DNA of 64,000 nucleotides, taken from contig OZ023210.1 in NCBI GenBank assembly GCA_963995525.1, positions 60,629,956 through 60,693,955 on the forward strand, given 5' to 3'. This stretch comes from Escarpia spicata (Eukaryota; Annelida; Polychaeta; Sabellida; Siboglinidae). The notes beneath the pieces were generated by a model. It saw nothing but the letters and a program-made list of their open reading frames with translations. It searched no databases and was not told the origin of the DNA. A program made the translations under genes and the position numbers. Shown piece by piece: positions 39,090 to 52,249 of the stretch (position 1 is its first letter; every line of letters begins with the position of its first letter).

Positions 39090-41660
39090 CATGTTGGGAT
39101 AGACTAATCTGGAATGAGTTCAATGATGTACTTGATACAATGCTTGGAGGTAGAGAACTCCACTTTTTTTATTGTGACTGGGAAAAAGCTGTTTCCAAAT
39201 ATGTTTGTCGAGTGCCTGATTTGTACTAACTGTTTATTATGTTTACGTGAGCATCTGGTGTTGCGTTTGATGTATTGATCTAGTGGGATATCTATGAGGT
39301 TATGTTCCATCTTATATAATATGCTAAGTCTTTAGGTTTTTCTTCTTGATTGTAGGGTGTCCCACTGGAGATCTTTAAGGAGTTGTGTTACCGTTCCTGG
39401 CTCACTAGAATAGTTGTTCTTACAAAATCTGGCGGCTTGTCTCTGGGTTCTTTCTATGAGTTTGATATGTTTTAGGCAATGTGGATCCGATGATGCTAAC
39501 GCATATTCAAGTATAAGGCGGACAAGGGTTGTGTAGGCTATGGACTTGATTTGGGTTGGGCATTTATTTAAATTTCTTCTAATAATTCCTAATGTCTGTT
39601 GTGCTTTTTTGTGACCGAGTTGCATTGTATTGTCCAATTTAATGTATTTGATATATGTATGCCAATATAACAGTGTGATTCAACATATTTAAGTTGTTGT
39701 CCGCAGAAGGTGTAGAGATTTGGTGTCGGTTGTCTTGAGGCTATTGTCATTGTATAACGTTTAGTGGGGTTGAATTTCATAAGCCACGTGTGTTGCCATT
39801 TCTCAAGTTTGAGCTGATCGTTTTGGAGGACAGATGTGTCTTGGTCAGTTTTAATCAGTTAATGTAACAGGCAGTCATCTGCAAACAGGCGAACAGTTGA
39901 GGAAAGATTGTCTGGCAGGTCGTTTATGTTAAGTAGGAAAAGTAGGGGCCCCAGTACTGTGCCCTGTGGTACCCCAGAAATTACTCGAGTTGATGTTGAC
40001 TTGGATCCATTGATAACAACCTGTTGAGTCCTTCCTGTAAGGCAGCTATTTATTTAGTCATGATGATATTGGGCCTGTGATGCCATAGTATTTGAAGATT
40101 AGTCTTTTATGTGGAACTTTATCGAATGCTTTGGTGATGTTGTCAGCTTTATTTCTAATAAAGACTTTACGTTTTGGACGACGTTTGCATTTGTGTGAGA
40201 TGTTTACATCAATGATGACTGTACTATGATCTGCTATTCCGTCTACTACATTTATCTTCTTTATTAACCCAGGTCTATTGGTGAAGACAAGATCTAAAAT
40301 ATTGTTGGCATTTCCCTGTCTGTGCATGGGTTCCTTGACATGTTGGATCAGTCCATGTTCTTCTGTAAGAGAGAGTAATTTATTGGCAGCAGTTGTACTG
40401 TATCCATTGTTAGGTGTGACTTGGTGAATTTCCCAGTTGATGTTAGGGAGGTTGAAATCGCCAGTAATTATGACATTATGTGTGTTGATCTTGTTACCTA
40501 ATTTAGAAAGGGCTAGATCTAGTTGTTCGATTTGAGTTCTATGGGAGTCATTTGGGGCACGATAGAGGGTACACATGATTATTGCTTTCATTCCTTTTAT
40601 CTGGGTTTCACTTTCAGTCCAAATGCTCTCACTGTTAGTGTCTAGGTCTGGTAGGTGGCTTGTGATGAGGTCATCTTTTGATATTTGAAATACCCCCCTC
40701 CAGTAGTGTCTGTTTCTCTGTCCTTTCTAAAGACGTTATAGTTGCTTGGGAATATTTCTCCATTTTTTATTGAGGGATCTAACCATGATTCAGTCCCACA
40801 GATGATGTCTGGGTGTTGTAGATTGTTTAGTGCTTCGATGTCTGAGGCTTTCTTTTTAACGCTTTGGCAGTTTATGAGGATGCATCTGAAGTTTGGTCTC
40901 TTTTTCGGTCTATATGCTTTCTTGCTACTAGTTAGATTGTTGTTGGTGGTTTCGTTTAGGTTATGACTGTTACTGTCCAGTGGATAAAAGGGATTTGCCT
41001 TTGGGATTTTTGTATCTCTGAAGAAAGAATTTGTGAAGTTGAAGTTGTTGCATTCGGGGCAGGCCCACGAACATGAGGAATTTATTAATCGTTTGTATTC
41101 ATTGTCATCTATTGCACAGCATTGTGTGTGGATCCATTTTAGGCAGTGGTCGCAATGAATAGCTTGATGGTCATTTAGGACATCCTCATGGCAAATGCCA
41201 CAGGGTGCTGAGCAATTTGAACAGTGCCATGGTACATTTAGGTTTCTGTAAATGTTGTTAAATTCTTGTCTGGATATTCTAGCACATTTGATTTGTGGCG
41301 ATTGATCACAATCATTACAAATTAGGATGTGTGCATTAGACTTTAGTGATTTCTTATATGAGTGACATTTAGAGAGGCCTGGATTTAGTTGAACATCTCC
41401 TGATAGCATGATGCATAGAAGTATGGAGAATGTTGTTGTTGTCCTGGGTTTGTACGGTAGAGGAGTGATCAGTAATCCAGTGGAGGTGCTGGATTTGAGA
41501 CATTTCAATTGGGCTATGGTTTTCCATATGGGACTGTAGATGTAGTAGGACGTGACAGAATGGATGTCTTGTCTAGCATTGGCGTTGACATAGGTCTCGT
41601 TTTTGTGTTGTTCTGGAAACTCTCAAACTTTTTGAAATTGGGAACATTTAAAAGCCTAAA
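39090..41660 (-). mobile_element. CR1-like LINE with PHD finger, best-preserved copy (B/C junction)
   Basis: The minus-strand ORF at 40,642-41,508 (288 codons) runs from the leader through the 2A-like region, a PHD finger (CGICHEDVL, CDHCLKWIHTQCC, WACPEC), and into the AP endonuclease (LINCQSVKKKASDI, GTESWLDPSI). A second ORF at 40,058-40,591 continues with YRAPNDSHRTQIEQLDLALS, GDFNLPNINW and ADHSTVIIDV, then crosses the shared internal deletion (KADNITKAFDKVPHKRL). Reverse-transcriptase remnants with the FADD region lie at about 39,850-40,060, and the C-terminal region at 39,104-39,637 (RTQRQAARFCKNNYSSEPGT). Missing reverse-transcriptase fingers and frameshifts make it non-autonomous. 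Confidence 0.87.
41374..41397 (-). other. 2A-like motif with Pro-to-Leu change (DVQLNPGL)
   Basis: Here the final Pro codon CCC reads CTC, giving NPGL, while the frame into SKCHS is kept. The terminal Pro is required for ribosome skipping in known 2A peptides, so this copy should translate through as one polypeptide. Confidence 0.7.
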
Positions 41661-41901
41661 AGTGATCTGCAGACATAAAACCATGAACAGGGTACATCAA
41701 AAAGTGCATCTTGTAGGGGTATGTCGTATCGAGCCTGCCATGTCACCAACTCGAGTGGTAGTGGTTAAGAATTGATAAAACGGTCAAGTAGTTATTAAGA
41801 AACACACCCACACTTAAATACACCCACGCTTAAAAGTGTACTGAAATTAATATTAAAAAATAAAAGATAAATCATTATAAAATATCTGCTTGTATAAAAG
41901 G

Positions 41902-41928
41902 TTTAGTGACTAGTTTCTAGTCACTAAA
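41902..41928. other. Perfect 12-bp hairpin, unit C
   Basis: TTTAGTGACTAG, loop TTT, then CTAGTCACTAAA. It is the counterpart of 22,387-22,413 and lies just upstream of the LINE 5' end. Confidence 0.65.
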
Positions 41929-41970
41929 AATGTTGGGATCTTGCTGATCATATCTAGTCTCCATGTTTTT

Positions 41971-42308
41971 TGTCCCTCTCATCATGTGATCCTTCAGTCA
42001 TAGGGTGTGTGAAGGCATCATGCTGGAGTTTCGCTAGGGTCAGAGCAATCACTTGGTGGGCATGTCTAGTCCTTGAGTAAGGAGTCAGCTGGTCCCCAGG
42101 AGGCGATTCCTGCTTGGGTCAGTGCAGTTGTCCACCCAGAGGCCTTCAAGTAGTCCCCGAATGTTTTCCACTTTGCCATTTCAAAATGCAGACCACCGAA
42201 CATGATTACATACTTGTCCTCGCAATGTGTCTGAGGCCAGTTCCACTGAACAAACTTAGCCAGTGTATACAGTGGTGCATCTAAAGCAATCACTAGAATC
42301 CCTGTATA
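41971..42308 (-). pseudogene. Remnant of a repetitive transposon-type ORF, unit C
   Basis: The minus strand encodes ALDAPLYTLAKFVQWNWPQ, then YVIMFGGLHFEMAKWKTFGD, ASGWTTALTQAGIASWGPAD, and after a 1-base frameshift near 42,078 TRHAHQVIALTLAKLQHDAF. The pattern is that of a highly repeated invertebrate ORF family, probably transposon-borne, of unknown function. A stop codon at the frameshift and truncation at both ends show it is dead. Confidence 0.6.
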
Positions 42309-43140
42309 GATGATTATAATTCAGCCAGTTACGAAACACCAGCAATGTTATTTGGATTATTTTTTTGTAAGTCAGCCATTTCTAAGTATTATGTAGTATG
42401 GCTCGGAATGGAAAGCTTATAGAAGATTCGTGATTAAAGTGGAAAAGTATGTATAGATCCCGAATTACATGACAATTGGAGCATTTAACTGAAAAACATA
42501 ATTTTTCAATGTTTTCTTCAAAAAAATTGTTTTAAATGGCTGAAACAAGCTCCAGAAAGGTCACATGACTTGGTTGCAATAAAATTATGAAAAGTTATGG
42601 CACCATGAAGATTCAGCCAGTAGTGGCAGTCTGACAGCACTCAAATCATGTGCAAGTGAGGGTAGATTATAGCAAGTTACCAACATAAATGACTCACTTA
42701 AAGTTAAGTAGTGTAACATTATGCAAGTAGCATATTTGAGTACATTTTGATAACTCTAAATAATTATTATAATGGCTGTTCTCTTATGGCCTACATGTAT
42801 TGCGAGACATAGTACTTATGTTAATACATATAAAATATAAATACTTGTTATAAATAAAGAAATCATGCATCATTGTTAATGGAATTGGACCAAAATGATA
42901 TGGATAGTTAAGAGACTGTATTAGTGAGACTAATTTATTTTACTGCTACAGAAATCATTTGGGTCGGACGTAGGATGACCACAATTGTGAGGTGGCTATC
43001 TTAGTGAGGGGACTATAAAGCAATGTTCTTTGTATTATTTATATGGAAATAAATTCCCTTGAAAGGTCTCACTTGAGATATGAAAATGCATATACTCTTA
43101 GCATTGTCTTTGTGTGTGCTTACTAATGACATGTTAGATA
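42309..43140. other. Non-coding stretch of unit C
   Basis: Counterpart of 546-1,440 in unit A, with scattered substitutions. I see no exon, RNA gene or clear repeat. Confidence 0.6.
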
Positions 43141-43144
43141 ATGT

Positions 43145-43426
43145 AAACATTAAACCAAGCCTTTTCTGTTTGTACAGTTTCACCATTTGAGCTAGCACTA
43201 GTTGCTGTGGTGGAGAGATTGGTGCAGCGGGTCGAGCACAGTGGTGGCAGAGAACTGTACTCTTCTGCAACAGCATGCTGGTAAGGGTGGCATGGAAACA
43301 GCACACGGATTTGGCCTTCCGACTGGTATTACCCTTCCCATCACCTCCCTGGAGGAACTGCATGCGGTGGAAGCAGTTCTGCAGGACAAGGCTGCTGTCA
43401 AACAAATGGTGAGTCATCTGAACTAA
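43145..43426 (+). pseudogene. DUF4806-like exon, unit C copy
   Basis: The frame is open for 74 codons, ending in ITLPITSLEELHAVEAVLQD plus KAAVKQM and the donor GGTGAGT at about 43,407. It is the longest of the three open versions. A 5' piece of this block has been copied into 49,200-49,387. Confidence 0.38.
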
Positions 43427-43671
43427 ATGGGTAAGATGAAAGTTGACAGCTTCAGTGCTCCTGGCCAATTGTAATGTCAAGTTACCGACACAGCTCCCTC
43501 CAGTCCCTCATAACTAGAAACCCAAATGTAAGCCTTCAACGCGTTTAAAGGTGGATAGTAATGGTAGAATCAGTTTTCTAATCAACCATCACTTTCAACT
43601 TCCAGTGATAGATTTTCATTGAAAGTTGTTTCCCCAGCTTAGCCCATTGTGAATCCGGTTGTTTTGTGTTC

Positions 43672-44195
43672 ATAGATATGTAGGTGACAGGGACCATAGA
43701 TATGTAGGTAACATGGACCATTGATATGTAGGTGACAGGGAACATAGATATGTAGGTGACAGGGACCATCGATATGTACGTGACAGGGACCATTGATATG
43801 TCAGTGACAGATACCATAGATATGTAGGTGACAAGGACCATAGATATGTAGGTGACATGGACCATTGATATGTGTGTGACAAGGACCATTGATATGTAGG
43901 TGACAGGGACCATTGATATGTGTGTGACAGTGACCATTGATATGTAGGTGACAGGGACCATTGATATGTAGGTGACAGGGACCATTGATACATAGGTGAC
44001 AGGGACCATACTTATGTAGGTGACAGAGATCATTGATACATAGGTGACAGGGACCATACTTATGTAGGTGACAGGACCATTAATATGTAGGTGACATGGA
44101 CCATAGACATGTAGGTGACAGTGACCACTGATATGTGGGTGACATGGAGCATTGATATGTAGGTGACAGGACAATAGCTATGTAGGTGACAAGGA
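43672..44195. repeat. 24-bp minisatellite, unit C, about 22 copies
   Basis: Same unit as at 1,998. It contains a local duplication of a TTGATACATAGG plus ACTTATGTAGG pair near 43,987-44,065 that A and B have once. Confidence 0.9.
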
Positions 44196-44559
44196 CGATT
44201 TATTTATGAAAATTATCTTTAATATTAAATTCAAGAAACTTTAATGCATTTTCATATTTAAACAGACATAGGTAAAACTGAGAATAAAATGTTAGTTGGT
44301 GAAATTTTTGTAGTGGAAATGTTGCCAAAATATTGGTGAAGTATAATTATTATCACTTTCTGCTATGGATATCTTATGTATGTCGACACCAGTGACTTGT
44401 AAGAATTGTAATGTTTTGTTGCAGAAGCTTGTCTCTCATTGTAATTATTATAACAGTTATATTACATTGATTAATAATATCTTCCATTACATGAACATTT
44501 TACAATTACAAACAGTTCCCCTGTTACAACTTGTCCAGTGACTACTTGTTTTGTTACAG

Positions 44560-47500
44560 GAGCAGTTTTACAGTTGTAAATCTTTCTGCCATTACAACAT
44601 GTTCAACCTTTACTTCTTCCGTGGTTCCACTGCTTCCTCTGCTTACAAGAGGATCCTCTCTCATTCTACCTCGGATGAGATCATCCTAGTAACAGATCCT
44701 CTGTTCGGCGGACTGGTTGAAGTGATCGCTCACATGATCCGCGGGATCATGTCAGACTGGTTATGTGACACTGACGATACGTAACTGAAGGGTTTTGGGG
44801 CAGAACACGATACATGCCATTGATGGAATTTTGCTCAAACAGGAAGTTGGCATTTGTTCAACCATGTTTTGAAGTAGAACTACCTGGTATGTCAAATTTC
44901 AACCAAAATGTTATATCTCGGTTAACCAGAATGTTTTCATAAAGCGATAAATACCATCTGTCTTTCTATACCAAAGTGTGATCATTTTCAGCCAATCAGC
45001 ATTGCCTTGCAGCTCTTCTCAATAGGCGCTTACATTTCCATACAGTAAGTATGGAAATGTAGCGTTTTTACAAAAACGATGTGGATATATCCCATTTTTA
45101 TAACAAATGTCACTTTAAATCATATTTTGTATATCAAGTCTGCAATAAACATTTCAGCCTATTCAAGTATCATGTATATGTTACCATCTGAAACCTGTCA
45201 ACTGTAGAACTGCTATGACTGCAATTGGTCAATCGGAATGCACCCATGCTTCTAGAACCCTGCAGATGTTAGGAAATGCTTAAACTTTTTTATTTATGTT
45301 TACCATGATGGAAATTTATCACATTTTAAGGTTTTTAATAGTTTTATTTATTTGTGAATTTATTTACTATTAACATATATATCAACAGTGTTTAACTGTT
45401 TGGCTAATTAATGATATGTTAGATAACACTGGAGAATCACTAACTTTGTTTTATGTGCACACAATTCAGTATGTCTCCGAATTGTGAACCCACTGATGCT
45501 AATGCTTTGATGCTAACTGTCGGTTTAGCCATCTAGATTATGTTTTCTCTCATATATTTAATGCCATAATCCTGTAGAACAACTAAAATAACAATGTTAA
45601 TTATTTCAGTTGGCTGTGAACCGCTAGTGTTTTGGTTCTTTCCCTATTTCCTGGAGCGTTGGATCATCGGAGGACTTCCTTCTCTCCGCATGCTACACTA
45701 CAAGGTTAGTTATTTCCGTTTAGCAGCGTTGACACATATGACCTCTATGTCCAGGGCTCCACATCCAGTGCTCAGTTGCATGACACACACCTAAGCCCAA
45801 CTTAGGGTCATTAGCACCTAGGTGGTACCTAGCCGCTAGGGACGGTTACATGACACGTACCCAGCTGAGATCGTCCCCAAATTAGGGGGCAACTCCTGAG
45901 ACTACCTCAAATAGCCCCATCTCTAGCTAGATGTCACATTGCTCAATCTACAAATGGCAGCAATCGTTTATGATTCATATTGGCGCAGAGAACTTGTGTG
46001 TTTAGAGATCATTTAAATCCCCTGGATACATACAACATTCAGCTGTTTGAAAGGTATCGTTTCAGAAGAGTTGATTTATTCTTACTCTTTTTCATTTCTG
46101 CCATGATTAACATATGAATTGAAGTGAGTTGTGGGAACATTTTTCCTGAAAAAGCAGTAACTCACTTATTGATTAATCGTACCAGAAACACTTAGTTGGA
46201 TGATGCCTGGGTGGCTGCCATGCAATGCTGCCTAAGGATCTGCCCAGCTAGGCACATCTATGGAATTGGGTGTAACTTTTCTGCATTTCATAGAACTGGC
46301 CACTGCTATATATCCAGATCTCTATGTCCATGACTCTATGTCCAAGGCTTTGTCCGAGTTGTGTCCAGGACTATCTGTCCAGGTTGTTCAGTTACTGTTC
46401 CTGAGCACTGTGCATCTCGCTGCTTTTGAGAGCGCTGTTAACTGCCATTATTGATACAGACGTCTGGCTAAAAAGTAATGTTATGAAAATTGTTACAATA
46501 ATATTTTTGAAAAACATTTTACTGATGCCTCTCAGAATCTTACCATGCTTTCAAAATGAATATAATATCTGTTAATAATAGAATTCGTGGTCGAATCGAC
46601 CTACAAGCTGATAACATTGTGCTTGATCATTTTACACTCAGCCTCTGTCTCTTTCAGGTTGATTATGACAACCATGTGCTGTACCAGAAAGGGAGTCGGG
46701 GGGGGGGGGGGGGTGGGCAAAGCATGGTATATTATTCTCGAAACCAGATTTTTAGCATTCTTAACATTCAAATTGCTGTATCTCTGAAAGTAGTTTGAAT
46801 ATAGGTAACATTGATGTGTGTGTGTTTTTTCCCTCTCAATGTGCTCTATTCAATTATACAATAAAAACAATGTTTCAAGAGCGTCTCATTTTGGAAAGGT
46901 GGGTCCTACATAATGGTAGCACTCAAACATGTATAATTGATACATACACAAAGAATGGCATGCAGTTGAAACTGCTGTTGACTGAACTGGTAGGCAGACT
47001 ATTGACAGGGAACACATTTTTGGCTAAACATAATAATAATTTGATTATATGTACAATAGTACGGAAATTCATTGCTTTTGGGTATAATTACTACATTTTA
47101 ATCTTTGCAGGTTTTGTGCCAAGTGCCAGTGTTATGTGCCAACAGATATTGACCACTGCAACAAGTGTGACGCCTCATGTCTAAGGTATGTCTCTCTACA
47201 TCTGTACATGTGTCACCTGTCACAGCAGAATTATGACGTAGAGTTTTGTACATAAAATGACACCTATTTTTTTTTTTATCTTCAGTATTTTTTTAATTTA
47301 TTGATCAAATTGAAACAAACTTTAAGAAGGCAATGTTTTGAAAAATGATGTCATTTGATTAGTTTGGGATTATCCATCAAGGAAAGTAAACTAGACAGTG
47401 AAAGATGACAATGCAAGGATTATAAATTGTGCATTTCTGCCCATATAACAAAATTGTTGGCACATCACTTAGACAGTTACTTTTGGCTCGGGTGCAGAAT

Positions 47501-48902
47501 AGGCCTGTTCGACTTGATACCTGGTTCACTGTGGCGTGTGACAAACACGAAGATACTTATGTTGATAAGTACACTATATATACAGTGGAACCTCATTATT
47601 AAGGTCACATGCGAGAGTGTGTGAAATGACCTGAATGTTGAGGTGACCATATTAAAAGGACTAATTTCCTGTACTTTAGTATTACATACAGAGTCTGCAT
47701 GTAGCGCCATCTGGAGGACGTCCATTTTTGCTTGTAGTTTTATTATATCCAATTGGACAATTCTTAAAAGGTTGTTTTAGAAACCGTACAAATTTGCAAA
47801 ATTTTCAATTGTGTTACCATAAATTATTGAACACACAACTAAAGTAAAAAGCATAAACTAAGGACATATCTTGTTTAGGGGATAATTAGATCAGTAGTTA
47901 TTACTCACTGATTATTTGCAATGTATAGTGTCATTTGTTTTGGTCATGACAGATGACACGTAATATTCTTGGTCTTGACAGATAATGCATGTAATGGTCT
48001 CACTTAAGCCACCCTCTGTCTCTGCAGGATGGATGACAGTACACGCACTGTGACAAGTGTCAACGATTTGTCAAGCCATCACTTGTCCACTGTGAACATT
48101 GCAACCAGTGCCACCTGGTGGAATATCCTTTTATCATCTGAATGCTTCCCAGAGAAATCGAGATGGTGTTCTAAACATCCAATAAACAGGTCTGCCAGGC
48201 AATAAAATGTAAAGTGTTCTGAGCATTACTAAAGACTGGGTACGATGCTATATAAGAGTTTCCCTTTACTCTTACTTTATCTATTTTTAGTATTCTGTGT
48301 GGAAGCTGTTCAGGGGCTTAGCCAGAGACCTGTCTGCCTGTCTTCAAGACTGGCATATGACTGGCCAAGAAGGGTAATTACAACTGATAAGACTGGTTTA
48401 ATTTGCAGAGGAATTATTTCTGGCTGAGGGCCTGAAGCTGTTTGATGCCTGGTTCTTGCAGGTAGCCATGTGTGTGGAGACTTGAGCCATCAACAAAGTG
48501 ACTGCCCCAATCGAAACAACAAGACGACCAAGAGACAACTGTAAGTTTTGTGTGGACGTGGTAACAAAATGTTAAATAATAGTTAATAATAATAACATGA
48601 CTTGTTTTCCATCTACATGCTTGAAAATTGTGTTCAGCAGCACAGCAAAACAAAAGGATTAAGCAAAAAAGTAGATTAGGACTAGATGAATAACAGAGCA
48701 ATAGAACTTCAGATTTTCAATTGAGGAAAGGCAGTAAAGAGTGAAGGATTTATTAATTGTGATGGGTAATATTTCTGTTTAAATTACTGTTTGATTTGTG
48801 TTGTTCAGTTGCAAGCGGACAGCAACAAAGACAAGTGATGGAGACGTCACTGCAGACGTCAACTCAACCGAGGGGAGGAAGAAACTGAAGAAATGTCACT
48901 GA
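44560..48902 (+). pseudogene. ZCCHC4: ZCCHC4 pseudogene, unit C
   Basis: Exons: 44,560-44,776 (SFCHYNMFN; catalytic motif DPLF, not DPPF, at 44,695-44,706); 45,610-45,704, the only copy of the exon encoding VFWFFPYFLERWIIGGLPSL; 46,658-about 46,725 (VDYDN, then a G run and loss of the second half of the exon with its donor); 47,111-47,185; 48,028-about 48,122 (truncated, donor lost, CQQC changed to CQRF); 48,462-48,540; 48,809-48,902 (Lys-rich tail intact). The donor after 44,776 reads ATACGT instead of GTACGT. The 1-bp deletion in 47,111-47,185, the TGA at 48,034-48,036 and the knuckle Ser are shared with A and B. Confidence 0.83.
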
Positions 48903-49090
48903 TGGTTGACACTGTTGGTTGATGGTTGACACCAGTGGATGATGGTTGACACTGCCAGTTGATGGTTGACACCACTGAATGATGGTTGACACCAGTGGAT
49001 GATGGTTGACACTGCCAGTTGATGGTTGACACCACTGAATGATGGTCGACACACTGGTTGATTTTGACACTGCCGCTTCATGGTTTTTAC
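48903..49090. repeat. TGATGGTTGACAC repeat, unit C
   Basis: About eight 23-24-bp units after the ZCCHC4 stop codon, including a two-fold repeat of a roughly 70-bp higher-order block. Confidence 0.85.
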
Positions 49091-49126
49091 AGTCAGTTGA
49101 TGGTTACAATTATATATCTTATTTGC

Positions 49127-49460
49127 AATATGACATTTATAAAATCGACTGTTTTTAAGAAATGTAATTTTAATGTATATTTTTATGTTTTATATTAATC
49201 ATGTTAGATAATGTAAACATTAAACCAAGCCTTTTCTGTTTGTACAGTTTCACCATTTGAGCTAGCACTACCGGTAGTTGCTGTGGTGGAGAGATTGGTG
49301 CAGCGGGTCGAGCACAGTGGTGGCAGAGAACTCTTCTGCAACAGCATGCTGGTAAGGGTGGCATGGAAACAGCACACGGAGTTTTATAATATGACATTTA
49401 TAAAATCGACTGTTTTTAAGAAATGTAATTTTAATGTATATTTTTATGTTTTATATTAAT
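49127..49460. repeat. Copied exon piece flanked by 73-bp direct repeats
   Basis: Positions 49,200-49,387 copy unit C 43,130-about 43,313, the 5' part of the DUF4806-like exon with its acceptor. The insert is flanked by two identical 73-bp copies of local sequence (49,127-49,199 and 49,388-49,460). The insert also differs from its source by a 6-bp gain (ACCGGT region near 49,271) and a 5-bp loss (GTACT near 49,332). Units A and B have neither insert nor duplication. Confidence 0.85.
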
Positions 49461-49525
49461 GAAAATAACACATTACCTATTGCTACATAGCACTGCTGTT
49501 GTAATATTTATGTGTACTCAGTAAT

Positions 49526-49531
49526 AATAAA
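49526..49531 (+). promoter_or_regulatory. Candidate poly(A) signal of ZCCHC4 copy C
   Basis: AATAAA in the same context as 7,033 and 26,381, displaced by the 49,200-49,460 insertion. Confidence 0.4.
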
Positions 49532-49539
49532 TTTAAATT

Positions 49540-50837
49540 ATGGCAAAGCCTGTATACAACTGTACATACACAAAATCCATGTAAAAAAGTTGTATCTTAA
49601 AAGGACGCAGTCTGTTTCTCATTATACATTAATCTACCTATAGTCGAGCTAGCGTATGTATGTATATATGTGGTTAGCTTATGTTTTCCTACTAATCGGC
49701 TTGCAGCTCGGGCACCAAACTTTCAGGGACTACCTGGTACACTACGATACCTAAAAAGAAAAGTAACGCCCTTAATTTGTCTAAATTCCTCAAATATCAA
49801 TGGTTCTTAGTAGTTTACACGTAATTGTTTTAACCAGCTACACTCAAGAAATGTGCACGCTATGGCTTGTCTTTTCAAACGTCCATTAGAATACAACGGG
49901 AATCTTTGTCTGAGTGTATAAACCAGAAAGTTTTCTTCTACCTATCAGTTTTTGTTGTCTTTTTTATATTTTGCTGGATCTTTTTATAAGATATGTCAGT
50001 CAAATGACACTTGTAGGAAAGGAAGTATGCTAAAATATTGTATGGATGGCATTGGAAGCCATTTAGTTAAATAACTGGTACTGAATTAGAATGATTCCAT
50101 GTGCAAAAAGTGCATAGATTTGTCTGAAAACCAATTCAATTCACGCTCAGCAGAAACTGGTTGGACCATCTGCAACATGGCTAATGAAATAATTACATTA
50201 TATGCCTCTAAAACTTGAAAGGACATTAAAAAAATTAAGTCAAATACTGAATTGCCAGATTTGGTTCACATTTATCCATTGGGATTTTGTTATGTGAAAT
50301 TATGTCCAGAAAACACCAGATACATGTTGTATTGCATACTCTTGTTAGCCATAAAAGCTAATCCAATCAGTACTCTTAAATAATCTCGATCACTAATACT
50401 TTCACTTTTCACTTAGCTCAATCACTGACTGACACTAGCTGGACATTGAAAAAAATAAACAATTGCCTAGACCTAACTAGTAACTTTCTTTGATATGGTT
50501 GGTTGGCTCACCAGCTGTGTCTAGTGTGCACTATGATCATCAAAGCTAGTTCTAACTACTGACAGCAGCCCAGGGACAATTGCCACATATATACCCCAAT
50601 AAAACAGTTAATAAAAGTTAATCAAGAATTGTTAAATTAAATTAACCTGTTCCAGAAATGTTAATTACCTGTAATTAAATTAATGTTCAATTGAAATTAG
50701 CCCATGCCTGCTATATATTCACAAATGCATTTTAAGAATGTTTTTCATGTATAGAAGCCAAATACTTGGTTGATGAAATTAAGTAAGCTTGTTTATTTTA
50801 TTCATGTGTGAAATGCACACTTAATATAAGAAATCCT
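49540..50837. other. Non-coding tail of unit C
   Basis: Homologous to 7,060-8,340 (A) and 26,400-27,690 (B) but with clearly more substitutions than A and B show against each other. No exon is supported. Homology ends at 50,837. Confidence 0.6.
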
Positions 50838-52249
50838 AGTTACTTGGATACACAAACAAGTTAAACGTGCATTTTTAAAATTGAATCAATTATCTGTCCT
50901 GTAAACATTGCATTTAAGACTTTTCGTAGAAATCAAGATCTTACGTTCAAGTAATGTAAGCCACGTTGAGACCCGAACAGTCTTGCGTGTGATGTCTTTG
51001 CATCTTAGACTAGTGTAGGCCCTTGTGTAATTTCGTGCAGATTGTTAAAAGCAATCTTTCATTTCATCATGAATCTTTGTTATAAAGGTTTAACAACATT
51101 AGGGTGGCAAGTTTTCTTCCATGTCTATAATGGTTTCTGGAGCCCTTAGCATTAACAATGCCCTTTTGTATTAATACATTTAGATACATGTGAATGGTAG
51201 TAGAGGGCGGCCATCGTTAATTTCAAAATGGCGGTTGTTAAAAAGAAGTTACGTACCTTTCACTGTATTATAATATTCAGTATGCACTGTTCTTTTACAG
51301 TAATTATTTGTAGCCTTAAAGTATGTTAATTTGAAAAATGCTTATAAATAGGGTTGCAAATTTGAGATCGTCCATCTTCTAAATACAAATTCCCATTGAC
51401 TAAACATGCCCCATACAGTATACACCACTTTTCTCAACTTCACATAAACTTGTTTTCAAACACGGCGATAAAGACGATTACATCCGTGCGCCATACGTTT
51501 ATTATTCCGCTGGCCTGGAGACCAACAATTTTGCAAAACCACAATAATTGTTTGTAAAATAACATCGAATGCCAACGTGACAAAAACTGTAGCAAGTATG
51601 AACAAATAACTAAATATTATTCATGTTGCACATATATACCTTCTTGAAAATAGTTTTAAATGGTAGTTATACTCAGAATGTAACTCTAAGCTGCTGGACG
51701 AAATCGTATTATAATCGAGCTTGCGTATACATGCAGGTTAAGGTTTCCCTCTTAAACGGCTTGAACCTCGAGCGCCAAACTTTCAGGGATTAATCTACGT
51801 CCCCTAGAATAGGACGTGCCCCCGATATATTTTCAAAATACCCCACGCACGTCAAGACACTTTTATGGGGTAAATCCGTTCGTAATACGAAAAACGTAAT
51901 GTGCACGTAACAGGTAACCTAACAATTGCAGGAACCAAGCGCGCGCGGCAAAAACTCCGGGAAAACGGCTCCTGCGTCATAGACTTGACATCATGGAGTA
52001 GACACAGCTACAATAATGCTTATATCTACCTCCAGGCCAATAGCATAGCAATACGAATATTATTTAACAATTCTACACTATCACGACTAGGGCCTATCGA
52101 TTGGCGTGAACTGATGATCTGTGTTTTCTAACATTGTGTAAATAGTATTTACACGACAGTCTTCTACCAAGGCATCCTGTCAGTTGACGGGCATTTTTGC
52201 TAGTTTCTTCAATATGTTGTTACCCTATTAAACTATAGCGACACATGCA
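50838..52249. other. Single-copy flank right of the array
   Basis: No gene is supported. An AAAATGGCGG motif at 51,226 resembles a YY1 or first-exon context (MAVVKKK), but its putative donor is weak. At about 51,710-51,800 there is a diverged relative of unit sequence 7,140-7,260, sharing CCAAACTTTCAGGGA and neighbouring words. Confidence 0.5.

Larger units (their letters stand above)
41351..50837. repeat. Segmental duplication unit C (truncated)
   Basis: Third copy, matching A from position 1 to about 8,340 and B from about 21,880 to 27,690. Homology stops abruptly at about 50,837: after the shared sequence ending in AATATAAGAAATCCT, A and B continue with AATAATTCC while C continues with AGTTACTTGG. 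Unit C is visibly more diverged from A and B in its tail (49,540-50,837) than A and B are from each other. This suggests C is the older or the non-homogenised copy. Confidence 0.88.
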
